Below are positions 23,706 through 37,900 of a stretch of DNA of 64,000 nucleotides, piece after piece. Under the pieces are notes generated by a model. It was not told where the DNA came from and searched no databases. It was given only the letters and a program-made list of their open reading frames with translations. A program made the position numbers and the translations under genes. Origin of the DNA: Bolinopsis microptera (Eukaryota > Ctenophora > Tentaculata > Lobata > Bolinopsidae); the NCBI RefSeq assembly GCF_026151205.1, contig NC_087078.1:10922175-10986174 (forward strand), read 5' to 3'. Position 1 is the stretch's first letter, and every line of letters begins with the position of its first letter.

Positions 23706-26700
23706 GTCCCGTGTGTTAGGATATCTTGTTAAATATTTGGTGTGCAATTAACGGTTAACATATCCATTTGTTCCTTAATTTCCGAGCGTTTTGTTTCAGT
23801 AAAAATTGAATTGATATATATATAAATATAAATATAATTAATATAAATTATGAAATTATTTTCTAACCTACTGCTTTTTGTCGTAGGAATAAACAATTGT
23901 TTTACTGAATTAACTTCTAAATAAATTCACGCCAAAATAAAAATCTCCTCATCACGAGTAATTGATACAATACCAAATTATCATGACAATACTGTGTCTA
24001 AACATCTCTAAACAATGAAGACAGTAATGTACGATTAAATTTCATTAATTATTGTTCGTTACTACAGTGAGACAGTCCGTGAGTCCGCGTCAGTCTTCAT
24101 CCCCTTGATTCTCTCCTTACTGGAATTATTTACATTTTTGCCGGATTGTCATCTGTTCCCTCTGTTGTCGGGATCTCAAAATAAACCAGGTGTTTAAAAT
24201 TGAAATAAATGTATACTCAGGCCCTTCACACTTTGTTTAGTTCTAATGTACCGTCACAATAGTGACATTAATATATAACTAGAACTTGCTTCAACGTTAA
24301 AAATAAATCTACCTTAGTATCGTTAATTTAGTGTTATCTTTAAAAGCATAGCTTCCAGGTTCCCATTATCTGGTTCCCATTATCAGTCCTTTTTGGTAGA
24401 CAGGAGATCAGTCTCTATTAGACTCGGTAATTGACCGGAAATGAAGTGGGAATAATGTTGGTAATAACGTTGGTAATGTAATGTAATGTAATGCTACCTG
24501 CCACAAACTTCCACTAATTTACACCCTACAAGTGTAAGAGGGGTGTGGACTGGACACGCAGAGGTGTAATGTGATACCCTGGTAGTGTAGCAAATGTGTA
24601 GAGTGCAGCAGTTCAACTACTCTCCCTTTACTTGCCTCCTGTTTTAAGCGATGTCACTGTGTTTATAGTGTAACATTTGACAGATGTAATGTGATACCGG
24701 GTATCATGATGGTAGCTTGTAGCCTGATCATGTAGAGATGCAGATGACTACTGACTACTCTCCGTTTACTTCTGTTTTGTGTGTTTAGTTCTGCATTATA
24801 AGTAGTAAGGTGTGTCAAGTAGTATGATGTAATGCGTGTGTTTAGTAGTGTACTTAGTAGTATGTTTACTAATAACTTGTTCCGCTTAGAACCCAGATCC
24901 ATTCCGTATTTCGCTCAGTCACATTGTTCGTTTTATTTAAAGCTAGTGATATTTATACGAGAGGAATCATTTAGAGCTATTCAGTGTTGAACTATCTAAC
25001 TGACTAACTTATACAATCTACTGTTATAAATCTAGAACTACTTAATTTTTAATGATTCCCTGTGTTTTCGTCTCTCAGTCCTCACTCCTCAGCTTCTTCA
25101 TTACTTGACATTGGATTAGTTTTTGATTTTTAGTTTTTGAGTTCATATATTAGCGCTAAACTTAACATTTGCTGTGAAAACCCTACAGATTTCTAAATTG
25201 GCGTACTTTTCCGTGTCCACTGTCCCATGAATATTGAAAATTACAAGTACTCATTTTAAGATTATATACACAGCAGAAGAATTATAAGAATTGTTAAAAT
25301 TAGTATAAATCATAGTCTCCTATGTAGTATGTACAATGCACAATGCAGGCTTTAATCGCTTTACACTTGTACAGTTTACAGCTGGTATACGTTCCATATT
25401 GAATTCTATTTCTTACTATACCAGAGAACTTTAAGAACCGGTGCATACTGCAGTTTCTACGTTGCACTTTTAGAAACTATGTCATTGCAACGTTTTCAAC
25501 ACACGTTAAAGATTCCGTACAATGTCTCTGGTACGTGACTGGTCATTACTCATAGTCACTACTCACTACCGGCTTGTGTGAGAACTAGAGAAATTGTTAA
25601 ATATACATTTCGTTACTTTTACTGCCCCTGCAGTGCCCCAGTGTAATGTGTAGCTCTTTTTTTCTTCTTAACTGTTGACCGAGTTCTGCAGCCGGTTCCC
25701 CAGAAAGAAACTTACGCTAGCGCTCCACTCCAGCACTACCAGAATTACATTTAAATACCAACTGCTCCTTCATAATATTTTGTATCATTTCTCAAAAAAG
25801 TCACACTTTCTGTGGTACACCCTGTATATGTGTGGTACTACTCAAAGTTACAGTAAAAGAAAGGTGGCAGGAATAACAGGATCATTGCAGCTCCCTCTTC
25901 CTCCACTCCAGATATGACAAGCATGAAATTATATTACATAAATGCCAACACGTTTAATTGGCATGGTAAATTGGTAATTTTCTGGACTTCAGTACCATAC
26001 ATTTTTTGAACAGTTTTGTTGTTCGTGATGTGTACGCTGTTAGGCTTGATCCATGTTTCTCCTTTTACAAAATAGCTATATTTGCCAGGCATATTTCCTT
26101 CACTCAAATTCTCAATTAATTAGTAAATTCTGTTTAATCTACCGCTGTTTACCATGCACCGCCATTTGCAAGGCAGTGGCGTGGTAACTTGTTCCATTTC
26201 ATTTAACTGCTCTTCAATCCGAGGTTAATTGTTAGGAAGAATATATATCTTATATCTGGCTTGATCTATAGGGATTGTGTAAATATATTTAAACGATATA
26301 AAAAATACGAACTTTAAAAGGCACACGAGTTCTGTATACACAGCATTGGATTGCTGCTTTCAGTTTACAGAGATTCCTTGAAATTTAGGGATATAAATAG
26401 TCACAAGTTTACACTATTGACCTTGTATGCGACCAAGGGAAACTGCTCTTTTCAAGTTTTCAAGCAAAGGAAACTGTTCAAAGTTTCAATGTAACTGCAA
26501 TCTACATCATATTCATGTTATAAAAAGATTTTAATCAAAAATTCAAAATGTAAATCTGAGGCAATACAAAATTAGTGCTTATATCCCTTATATTATTAAC
26601 TTTTAATTATGAAATAGCTAAACAAAATTAGTTCATAATCACAATAATAAAAATGAACATACGACGGAAAACTATTCTAGAAAACTATTCTAGAAAACTA

Positions 26701-26805
26701 TTCTAGAAAACTATACAACCCTAAAAATACAATACTAAAATAGTAATACTGTACACGAATCCATAAAATGAACGTGACATTGTGCAATGTAAATTGTGCA
26801 CTGTG

Positions 26806-26868
26806 CATTGTGCATTGTGTATTGTGCATTGTGCATTGTGCATTGTGCATTGTGCATTGTGCATTGTG
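26806..26868. repeat. (GTGCATT)n heptamer array
   Basis: Nine or so copies of a 7-bp unit lie in head-to-tail order. Confidence 0.85.
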
Positions 26869-27749
26869 CAGCAGTGAACAAGGATTGTGATTTCAAGAAG
26901 TGTAGTGTGTTGTCGTGTCTGTGGTGTTAAGCGAAAATAGCGGGAGTTCTAATTTGTATTGACCAACGAGGAGTGAGAAACGTGGGAGCTAAATATGGTT
27001 TGATTGAGGTGGATACTGTGCAGTATAGTTAATTTCGCTTAGAAGTTTCGAGAATGCTTTTAGGTAACTTCATGGACAGAATATTTTGAATCCATGATCT
27101 TTGCAAACCAAGATTATCAAATATCAACTTATGAAGATCAAGATGTGCGGAAGTTAAACAAATCGGTATATTAAATATTTAAAGTATTTAGATTCGATAA
27201 AAGCCATAACGTCAGTGCAACCCCTCTCTTGAAAATAATGACTGTATTTGGTTACGAAAATGCGTGGGTAACGGTTTTAAAACCGTCTGCTTGTCAAACA
27301 AAACGACTATACAAAATTCTCGAAATACTAAAAATCCGTCGTGGCTGTATTTGGTAAAAAACCGTTCCTAGACTCAAAAAATTCGTTGAAGTTAACGTCG
27401 TGTGGTATCTTAAACATTTTCATCGAAGAATGGCATAGTTCAATGACGTAACACTTTCAGTATAAATATTTCGAAATTTCCATTTTTACTCGCAGTTCCG
27501 AAATTAAACACAGGATAATGCATGCCATAAGCAGCTCTCGTTTGAAAATTCCTCAAATACTAGTCATGTGCTCACGTTGCAGCCTGCAGGTCTTGTGTGA
27601 TGTAATTACACTTGGTGGGGCTGATATCATCACGTACTGACATTCCTCCTGCTGGATATTATGTTATCAGTTTTATATCGTTATATGTTATGTGTATATA
27701 TTACGTACATGTGTGGAATAAGAGAAAACATTACACACTGATAGCTCTT

Positions 27750-27852
<103 letters not shown>

Positions 27853-28742
27853 TCTCACACGCTGTCCACACTGTGTTTGTGCCTTGAGGAGCTCTGCCCT
27901 AGTTCTTTGCATTGTTTAGATTTATGATTTAGCATATTTTTTGTTTGCATACTGGTTTCCAAGGTATTAGAGGATGGAGTTAAAAATATGCTATTTTTAA
28001 ATTTTACCATGTTTATTTGCTGACATTACTTACATAGTAGTAACAGTGGATATTTGTTTACATTGTGCCGCTCTCCTATTATATGGAAAATGTATTTAAA
28101 ATTTCGTATATATTAGATTTGCCCTTTTATTCCTTGTCTAAGTTTTGTCGACCATCTGAACTTTTTCTTGCTACCTAGTTTGAAGGTTTTTGCCGCCACT
28201 TTTTGTCGGATAGGCACTTATACTTCCGACAGCAAAAACCCACTTTCACTTAAAACATTTATTGGATTTCGTCAAAACTTAACATTTGCACCTATTAGTT
28301 GTCACTCCCTTTATAGTAGACAAAAGAAACGCGAACAGGAATAGGAACAGGAAATTAATAATTCCGAGCTACATTAATATACACCTTAAGAATGTAAATC
28401 CTTGATAAGTTGTTTTTATATGTATAGTTGTGAAATCAGTGTAAAACTCGGCCGGATGTGGGCAGAGGTGGGCAGTACAGATCGGTGGGCAGTACAGAGT
28501 TGGTACTGGTTACAGACTGCAGTCGTTACCCTACTGTTCATACCTCTGTAGCCCGTTGATATCAGGGACAAAATGAAATCGCGGCATGTGCGGGATCGCG
28601 ATTTTTCCCATTCTTTGCGACAAATTTTATATGTCGTCTGTTTGGCTTGTCGCGATTTTCTTTTGTCCCTGGTTGATATATAATAATTTGATTTAATCGA
28701 GTTTTGAGTTAGATATTCACTGATCATATTCCATCTAGGCCT

Positions 28743-28999
28743 ATGGGCAGATTCACGGCCTCCAAATACAAAAATGGCTCACCAAAGAAGCTAAACAAAG
28801 AGGAAACAGCCTTTGGGATACGAATAAGCGAGCTATGTCAAAACGACCCAATTGCCTGCGGAGTGGACAAGGTAGTGTTCACAGGAGAGGCTGCAAGTTT
28901 GGGAGTGCTTGATGTCGGGGAGGTGGGTAACGTGCAGGCCAGATCCCTCAGGGGGCACAGTGAGTTTGTGCGCTCCCTCCAGTTCAACCCCTTTAACAA
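28743..28999 (+). CDS. CORO7: Coronin-7 exon 1
   Basis: It carries the start codon and the first blade, including SLRGHSEFVRSLQFNPFN. It ends in phase 2 at donor AA|GTCAGT. Confidence 0.85.
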
Positions 29000-31900
29000 G
29001 TCAGTACTTTCTGTTGTCTTTTTATTTATTATTTAGACTTTTATTGAGCCTAGCGCATTTATTCTACGTGAAAGGACATAAATGTTAATCTTCCGTGGTT
29101 ATAGAATTGTTTACAAGTCTATAAGCTTGAGTTACAAGTTACCATAGTTACACTGCTAGTTACCATGGTTACAAGTTTATAAGCTTGAGTTACAAGTTAC
29201 CATAGTTACACTGCTAGTTACCATGGTTACAAGTCTTTAAGCTTGAGTTACAAGTTACCATAGTTACACTGCTAGTTACCATGGTTACAAGTCTATAAGC
29301 TTGAGTTACAAGTTACCATAGTTACACTGCTAGTTACCATGGTTACAAGTCTATAAGCATGAGTTACAAGTTACCATAGTTACACTGCTAGTTACCATGG
29401 TTACAAGTCTGTAAGCATGAGTTACAAGTTACCATAGTTACACTGCTAGTTACCATGGTTACAAGTCTATAAGCATGAGTTACAAGTTACCATAGTTACA
29501 CTGCTAGTTACCATGGTTACAAGTCTATAAGCTTGAGTTACATCAATTTACTAGCACCATTGTGTCAACATGCGTATTATGGGAGAAGTATTTTGGAAAA
29601 TAACAGCAAACATTCCATCATTATATGCATAATACAGTACTGTAGTGTTATTATTGTATTTGTATAGGATAGTTTTAAGTGAAGTTAATAGCTACATGAT
29701 GATTGGTCACTGAATAGAATAAATAACCGCTCCAATACAATGAAGATGGGTGCCCATTAGTAAAACTAAATTAAGTGATAATGACGTTATAATTGGGTGT
29801 TGAGAAGTTAACGTCCTGTTTCAGAGACTGTTTGTGCACGTGCGCAGGAGATGGAATGGTAAAGCTGTGGAACACAGACTCTTTAACCTGTTCAGCTACT
29901 ATCAATGTCTCTGAACAAGTAAGTTTACATGTCAGGTGATTTAGTGGACAAGATGTTTGTCTGATTCGACAACCATTTCGTCCCCTTTTGTAAAATCTAT
30001 CAATATAAATTATATGGCAAGACCTACAAAGTTATTTCTAAGAACGTACCCATTTGGAGCCCAGCTGGTTCTGATGGCACACTTCGTGAGGCCAGGTAAT
30101 AAAATCACACCTAGAACTCCTCCTCCAACCCGCACCAAGTTCATTTTTATTTTGTAATACATTGAATTTCTGTCATCTAGGACCGAAATCAAACTTCCAG
30201 TACCTCAATCGTGTCATACGCCATCTATAGTTGACTTACTAATTGATTGCGAGTGATAAATTCAGTCAAAACTGTAAAATTTCGGTCCTGGAAATTTCAT
30301 CTTCAAAAACTGAAAATGGTACAATACGATTTTGCAATTTTTTTGGGGATTTTAACTTCCAGTAGCTCAATCTGGTTTGAGCCAAAATCCCAGACTCTAC
30401 AGCCCTTTTACTTATAATTTCCTCAAATTGTAGTTTTTAAAGTACTGGTAAGGTAAAACTTCCACCTAAAATGTCTCTGGCAGGTGCACATGACAAGATT
30501 CCACCCGGTAGCAGCTAACCTGGTACTGATAGCTGACCACACCCACCTCCGTCTCTACGATATCAGCACCCAGAAGCAGCTTTACTCTGAGGAGAGGAGT
30601 TGTAGTACTGTCAGCTGGAGCTATGATGGCAGTCTGGCTTGTGCTGCTAGTAAGAGTGGCGAGGTTAGTGTTGGGGGGGGGGGGGTGTTAGTCTGGCTTG
30701 TGCTGCTAGTAAGAGTGGCGAGGTTAGTGTGTGGGGGGGGGGGGGGGGGGTGTTAGTCTGGCGTGTGCTGCTAGTAAGAGTGGCGAGGTTAGTGTTGGGG
30801 GGAGAGTGTTAGTCTGGCTTGTGCTGCTAATAAGAGTGGCGAGGTTAGTGGGGCCGGGGGGGGTGTTAGTCTGGCTTGTGCTGCTAATAAGAGTGGCGAG
30901 GTTAGTGTGTGGGGGGGGGGGGGGGGTGTTAGTCTGGCGTGTGCTGCTAGTAAGAGTGGCGAGGTTAGTGTTGGGGGGGGGGGTGTTAGTCTGGCGTGTG
31001 CTGCTAGTAAGAGTGGCGAGGTTAGTGTTGGGGGGGGGGGGTGTTAGTCTGGCGTGTGCTGCTAGTAAGAGTGGCGAGGTTAGTGTTGGGGGGGGGGGGG
31101 TGTTAGTCTGGCGTGTGCTGCTAGTAAGAGTGGCGAGGTTAGTGTTGGGGGGAGAGTGTTAGTCTGGCTTGTGCTGCTAATAAGAGTGGCGAGGTTAGTG
31201 GGGGGGGGGGGGGGGGTGTTAGTCTGGCTTGTGCTGCTAATAAGAGTGGCGAGGTTAGTGGGGGGGGGGGGGGGCTGTTATTCTGGCTTGTGCTGCTAGT
31301 AAGAGTGGCGAGGTTAGTGTGTGGGGGGGGGGGGGTGTTAGTCTGGCGTGTGCTGCTAGTAAGAGTGGCGAGGTTAGTGTTGGGGGGGGGGGGGGTGTTA
31401 GTCTGGCCTGTGCTGCTAATAAGAGTGGCGAGGTTAGTGGGGGGGGGGGGGGGGTGTTAGTCTGGCTTGTGCTGCTAATAAGAGTGGCGAGGTTAGTGTG
31501 GGGGGGTGTTATTCTGGCTTGTGCTGCTAGTAAGAGTGGCGAGGTTAGTGTGTGGGGGAGAGGGAGAGTGTTAGTCTGGCTTGTGCTGCTAATAAGAGTG
31601 GCGAGGTTAGTGGGGGGGGGGGGGGGTGTTAGTCTGGCTTGTGCTGCTAATAAGAGTGGCGAGGTTAGTGGGGGGGGGGGGGGGCTGTTATTCTGGCTTG
31701 TGCTGCTAGTAAGAGTGGCGAGGTTAGTGTGTGGGGGGGGGGGGGGGGGGGTGTTAGTCTGGCGTGTGCTGCTAGTAAGAGTGGCGAGGTTAGTGTTGGG
31801 GGGAGAGTGTTAGTCTGGCCTGTGCTGCTAATAAGAGTGGCGAGGTTAGTGGGGGGGGGGGGGGTGTTAGTCTGGCTTGTGCTGCTAATAAGAGTGGCGA

Positions 31901-34900
31901 GGTTAGTGGGGGGGGGGCTGTTATTCTGGCTTGTGCTGCTAGTAAGAGTGGCGAGGTTAGTGTGTGGGGGAGGGGGGGGTGTTAGTCTGGCGTGTGCTGC
32001 TAGTAAGAGTGGCGAGGTTAGTGTTGGGGGGGGGGGGTGTTAGTCTGGCGTGTGCTGCTAGTAAGAGTGGCGAGGTTAGTGAGGGGGGGAGAGTGTTAGT
32101 CTGGCTTGTGCTGCCAATAAGAGTGGCGAGGTTAGTGGGGGGGGGGTGTTAGTCTGGCTTGTGCTGCTAATAAGAGTGGCGAGGTTAGTGGGGGGGGGGG
32201 GCTGTTATTCTGGCTTGTGCTGCTAATAGGAGTGGCGAGGTTAGTGTGGGGGGGGGTGTTGTTTTTATAATATACAGTAAAACCCTGATTAATATAGGTA
32301 GGTTTTATATCGACATCATTATATAGCTGATATACCCTGTCAAACCCTGATTTACCGTACAGTTTGGGGAAAGAATAAAATAGTTTATTAGGTTAATCAG
32401 GATGTACGGAATTCGGAGTTTTATAGAGGGGGGCCCTGTATATTGCGGCCCCCCCCCCCCCCCTGTATATTGACTCAGAGATCCTGCACATAGAATTCTT
32501 CACCGTCCTTCATGATCTTAATAACTAAAACTTCATAACAATATTTACCCAGTAGTGGAATTATAATTCAATTCCTTGAGCAACTTTTCTATCTACCATC
32601 CCCCAGGTATCCATACTGGACATCAGGAAACGGAACGCCATTGCCACAGCAACACTGTTCGACTCCGGAAAAGACGTTAACCACGAGTGGCTGGGTGTTG
32701 ATAAACTTGTACTTGCTGGTTACAAGAACCGAGACAGAGTATTTCAGTCGGTGGATATGTCAAACTTGTCGAGCGTTATTAGCACCCTCCGGTTGGGAGC
32801 CGGCTCAGGAGTTCCTCACGTTAAGTATGATCATGACACGCGGATGCTGTTTTTGTACGCTAAGGTTAGTTCTTATAAAATAATAATTTTATTTAAGAAT
32901 TATAGAAGATGTAGTATCATCCCCATAGGCTCTGACTCAACATTGCACTTTAGCACCTGCTGCTACTCGGGTTACATATTCTTAACAAAGATAATAAACC
33001 TAAAACCAATACATTTGACAGGGGGACCACGGTTTCACGTATTGCGAAGTTGGAAATGAGGGAACAATAAAGGAGAACAGCAAGGAGCACTGTAATGATG
33101 TCATCAAGGGAATCACACTTGCTCCAAAGTCAACTCTTAACGTTATGGCAGGAGAGGTATAGGGTTATCCTATCTAATTTCTGGATTTGTCATATTTATG
33201 TGTGTTTTTTATCTATATTTATACAGCATAAACACGAAAGCTATCTGCTGCGTGAGTCACTTACTTGTATAGTAAGAACTTTAACGTTATCCCCATATAA
33301 TGACACTGTGTACCTCCAATTAGAAGCTCCTGTCAGTGGTGGAGATTATCATTATTATAATATCATAATTATCAGAAACTAAGCCCACCCCTCTTCAGGT
33401 TAACCGGCTAATGATCCTGCACCAGACGGGAATCAGCCCCACACCCTTCATAGTCCCCAGAAGAAGTTACATTGACTTCCATGCTGATCTCTTCCCCTGA
33501 AACCAGAGGACCTGTTCCTGGAGTAGGTTGGTGCTATTTGTTATTACTTGTAGTCAGGACGACAGCGATATTACTTGCAGAATACCCGTCGTCAGGACGA
33601 CAGCTATATTACTTGCAGAATACCCGTCGTCAGGACGACAGCGATATTTTTACTTTGTTTCATCCTTTTGGCTGAACGATATCCCTGACCCTGACCCTGA
33701 CCCTGACCCTGACCCTGACCCTGACCCTGACCCTGACCCTGACCCTGACCCTGACCCTGACCCTGACCCTGACCCTGACCCTGACCCTGACCCTGACCCT
33801 GACCCTGACCCTGACCCCAATCAAAAATGTTAGTTAATTACTGTTTTGTCATTGTGAAAATTTCTTAGGTTATGGTATTGAAGGTAGCTGTGTGATCATT
33901 CCAGTCATTCCTTCTACATTGAATGTAGAAAAAATAACTTACAATATTCCGTACAATATCTTGGTGAGACACGTGCAGAGCCAAAAAGTAAACATGCAGC
34001 TCTAACAATGGTTACTATAGTTACCGCCTGATACAATGGAGACAGAATGCTCTATTGTATCGGTTTGTTTACATCCAAATAAGGAGATAACATTGCCGGT
34101 AGGTTGAAACATGTCTGTGAGTAGATACTTGCCCGTAGTTGCATCACATAAATACGAAACTCGAAATACAGTCACCTGATGCTAAGTTAACCTGTTTACC
34201 GTGCTTTTTTTTTTTTTTTTTTTTTTTTTGTCGAGGGCGCTCACTCTACCTCCCCGGATAAGCAAGGAGGCTACGTCCGCCTTGTGGCTAACGTCTGATG
34301 GAGCTCCTTTGGACTGCAGGCTTTGTACCTTTTGCTCTGCTTGGCATGGGGTTCGCAGAGCCCGGTACGTCCAAAAGACATAACATAGTTATGACCCGGT
34401 GGATCGGCGATGACCCTAAGGTTATCTGCCATAATGATCCGTCATCGGGAGACTCCATAGAACCCGTCTGGAGTCAGGTGTCGAAACACCCTCCCGGAAA
34501 AGGTAGTGCGTTACTTCGAGGAACTACCACCGCATTTTGCTAGCGGGCCTGCCCTGGTGATCCTCGAGGTTGTGTCGTGCTTTTAGTATTTAGGAGGATC
34601 GAGTTGAGATGATATTAAACTCGAACCCTGGTGTGATGTTCCTTTGGTTTATCTTTGGTTTCACGTATTGGCTATCTTTTGACGTCATGTGATGCCGTTT
34701 GTGAAGTAGTCTATAGTTGCTCGTGAAAATATGTTCGTGCGCGGTATTTCTATGCTAGTTTGACTTGGCGCTTTCCAGACTCTTCCTGTTGTAGAGCGCT
34801 CACTTTGGAGTTTTAGTGATATTCCGTGGTTTATATGGTTTTGTGGCTGGTTCAATAATGTCATTTTTCCATGACTGGATGGGTTATTTAGTCCACTTTC

Positions 34901-37900
34901 CGTGGCGGAGTAGAGAGTGCCAGTCTCTGTGTTTGAACTGCTGATGTGATTGAGTGAGTGAGATGCTACATTGCTACTGGCTGACTCGCCAGCAGCAATG
35001 CAAGTCCAAGAAGAAAGAAGGAGAGACACTGTCCGTTCTCTGGGTGATCCACCACCGACAGTGCTCCCACTTCTGTGGGGCTGAGGGTGTTGGCTCCAAG
35101 AACCAGCCGTGAGCGAACAGCGCCTGACCCCCTCTGTGGTTAACTTGAGAATAATAGGACTATGCCATTCTCCAGGCCAATCCGTTCAGTAACCAGCTGA
35201 CCCAGCACCACCTCTGATGGAAGATGTGGTTCGGATTGGACTTCGCTAGGATTTGTCAGTTTTTCTGTAGACACTAATGCTCCCTCGAGGAGAGACATGA
35301 GCCCCGGCGAAACTGACCAAAAAACGTGACAAGGATTCTCACCCTGATGTTCACCGTGCTTGCAAATGGCAAGGATGTTCAGAGGAAGGCATTATTTTCG
35401 TAGCAATAATTACTTCCAGAGCCTTTCCTAAGTTCGAGCACTCAGTTGATTTGACTTTTTAGGTTTTAGAGACGCTTCATCAAATGTTTATGAACAGATA
35501 TTTTTGCTGACGTTAGCAATGCCCAACCGCCCCCCCCCCTCCCCTAAATCCCAGACAAAGGTGAATAGTGAATACTGAGTAGATTAGTAGTAATTAGTGG
35601 TAGTTAGTAGATAAGAAGGAAACAAAATACAGCAAGAAACCCAGGACCAAATACAGCTTGAGAACACGGAAGCGGAACTACTATTACCGCTCTTCTGATT
35701 TATCATATTTCTTACTGTAGCTCTGAAATAGCTCTTCATTGAGACCATGACTGATGTTATAGCCCCACCGATATATTCGAACCAGACTATGTTTGGTTGG
35801 CAGAGCACTTCAAGATATGCCTGGACCGGATAAAACATGTTTCTGCTCTTCTCGTCCCTAGTAGGTGATAGTATCATCCCTGTAGCTTCCATTAAGTACA
35901 ATGCTTTCAAGCTACACAAAATGATTGTAGCGATGATTCAGCACATGGCTGTTTGTGACTTGGTGCTGGCGATGACTCTGATCCTTCCAACCATCGTTTC
36001 GTTAATCTCAAACGACTGGGTTTTTGGAAGCACCATGTGCTGTCTTCAACCTTACTTCTTCCGTTTGGGCTACACCGGAAGTATCTATTTCACCCTAGCG
36101 ATGACAACGAGCAAACTGATCATTCTCAAAAACCCATTTCTAGCACGGGACTGGTCCAGGAAAAGGGCTCACCTAATTTGTGCTCTGATTTGGATATTCT
36201 CTCTTGCTGTTAACATAATGATCTTCATCACTAACCGGAAAGGAGCATATTTTGATTACAGAGTGTATTCTTGCACATATGTTTTCATTGCTTCTATTTG
36301 GAGTACTGTTCTCCGACCTCTACTCGCATTATTAGTTGGCATCCTGCCCATCGTCTTGGTTATCTTCACTACCCTGATGTTACTTTGGGAAGCTTGGAAA
36401 GTTGCCAGAACAGGAGGACAGAACCTGAGGCTGACAGGAATCCTGACTGTGGTGCTCACTGCAACTGTGTTCACCATCTCCTTCCTTCCCTACACAGTCT
36501 ATCACATTGGAGCAAACTACGCTGCAAAAGACCCACTGAACGACTATCATACCCTCTTGTTCACTTTGTCGTTAAACATAATGTCGATCAATATCATGTG
36601 TAATTTCTATAAATACAGCCTGACCGTACCTAGCCTCAGGCAGTTCCTTGTGACCAGACTCGGTCTTGCAAATTGGAAAAACCGCGTTATCTCTGGAGGC
36701 ACTGCTCTGTCTTTAGGAAAAAAAGACAAAGACAAAGAAGGACAGGACATCGAGTTGAAAGAGCAGTCTGAAGACAACAAAGAAGGACAGGACATCGAGT
36801 TGAAAGAGCAGCCTGAAGACAACAAAGAAGGACAGGACATCGAGTTGAAAGAGCAGCCTGAAGACAACAAAGAAGGACAGGACATCGAGTTGAAAGAGCA
36901 GCCTAAAGACAACAAAGAAGGACAGGACATCGAGTTGAAAGAGCAGCCTGAAGACAACAAAGAAGGACAGGACATCGAGTTGAAAGAGCAGCCTGAAGAC
37001 AACAAAGAAGGACAGGACATCGAGTTGAAAGAGCAGCCTGAAGACAACAAAGAAGGACAGGACATCGAGTTGAAAGAGCAGCCTGAAGACAACAAAGAAG
37101 GACAGGACATCGAGTTGAAAGAGCAGCCTGAAGACAACAAAGAAGGACAGGACATCGAGTTGAAAGAGCAGCCTAAAGACAACAAAGAAGGACAGGACAT
37201 CGAGTTGAAAGAGCAGCCTGAAGACAACAACGAAGGGGAAAATATCGATTCGAATGATCAGATTACAAAAGGTCAAGTTGGGATCCATTTGGACGAGTAA
37301 CCATATTATACAGCTACGATTTGACAGACAAATAAAATGGAAGGAAAACACCTCATGATATTTGTAAACTTATACGTGGCGACGAAAAGAGCATTGACAT
37401 TAACTTTGGACTATATTATAGACATTTTCGGTGGATAATCTGTGTCTGCATTGAATTTTGAAATTTTACGGCTACTTTTTTATGCTATTGAATCAAAAGA
37501 AATAGTTTGATTTTTTAGGTCGATGAGGTAAGCGATTTTATTGTGTTATTTTCACATTTTGCTTTCTTTGCATTTTAAAATGTTTTTCATTGATTCAAGT
37601 TTTCGTTTTTTAAAGGCAAACTAAGTCCCGTTTTATCATTGTTTTCGGTTGTGTAGCTAAGAGTAAGGAAAGTTCCAACGTATCGATAAATTGTTCAAAT
37701 GATCATATTATTTTGAATGGCATTTTCTAATTATCATGGCTGATTTTGTCGTTTCAATTTGGAATATTTTTCATTTTGTATAATTCCGTGATAAGATCCG
37801 AATGGATTATTTGTGTATTCCTTTACCATATTAAAGATATTCATGACTTTTTATTGATTTTGTATCACAATGCAATTGTATCAATCATGAGGAAGGAATA

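Noticed and set aside
20711-23751. Several long open frames on both strands (up to ~700 codons)
   Set aside because: They are by-products of the stop-free 11-bp satellite: the translations are pure monomer repeats in every frame, with no start context or other domain.
25675-25917. 80-codon frame
   Set aside because: No signal peptide, domain or supporting context in a 5 kb AT-rich spacer. Compatible with chance.
29108-29545. CRISPR-like regularly spaced repeats
   Set aside because: Contiguous tandem units without unique spacers, in an intron of an animal gene.
30731-32152. Gly/Val/Leu-rich frames after coronin-7 exon 3
   Set aside because: They read the exon-3 minisatellite and its G tracts, with frame changing whenever a G tract length changes.
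36607-37351. Two antisense frames of ~210 codons opposite the GPCR tail
   Set aside because: They are shadows of the 45-bp coding repeat. The sense frame has seven helices and family resemblance, while the antisense frames have neither.
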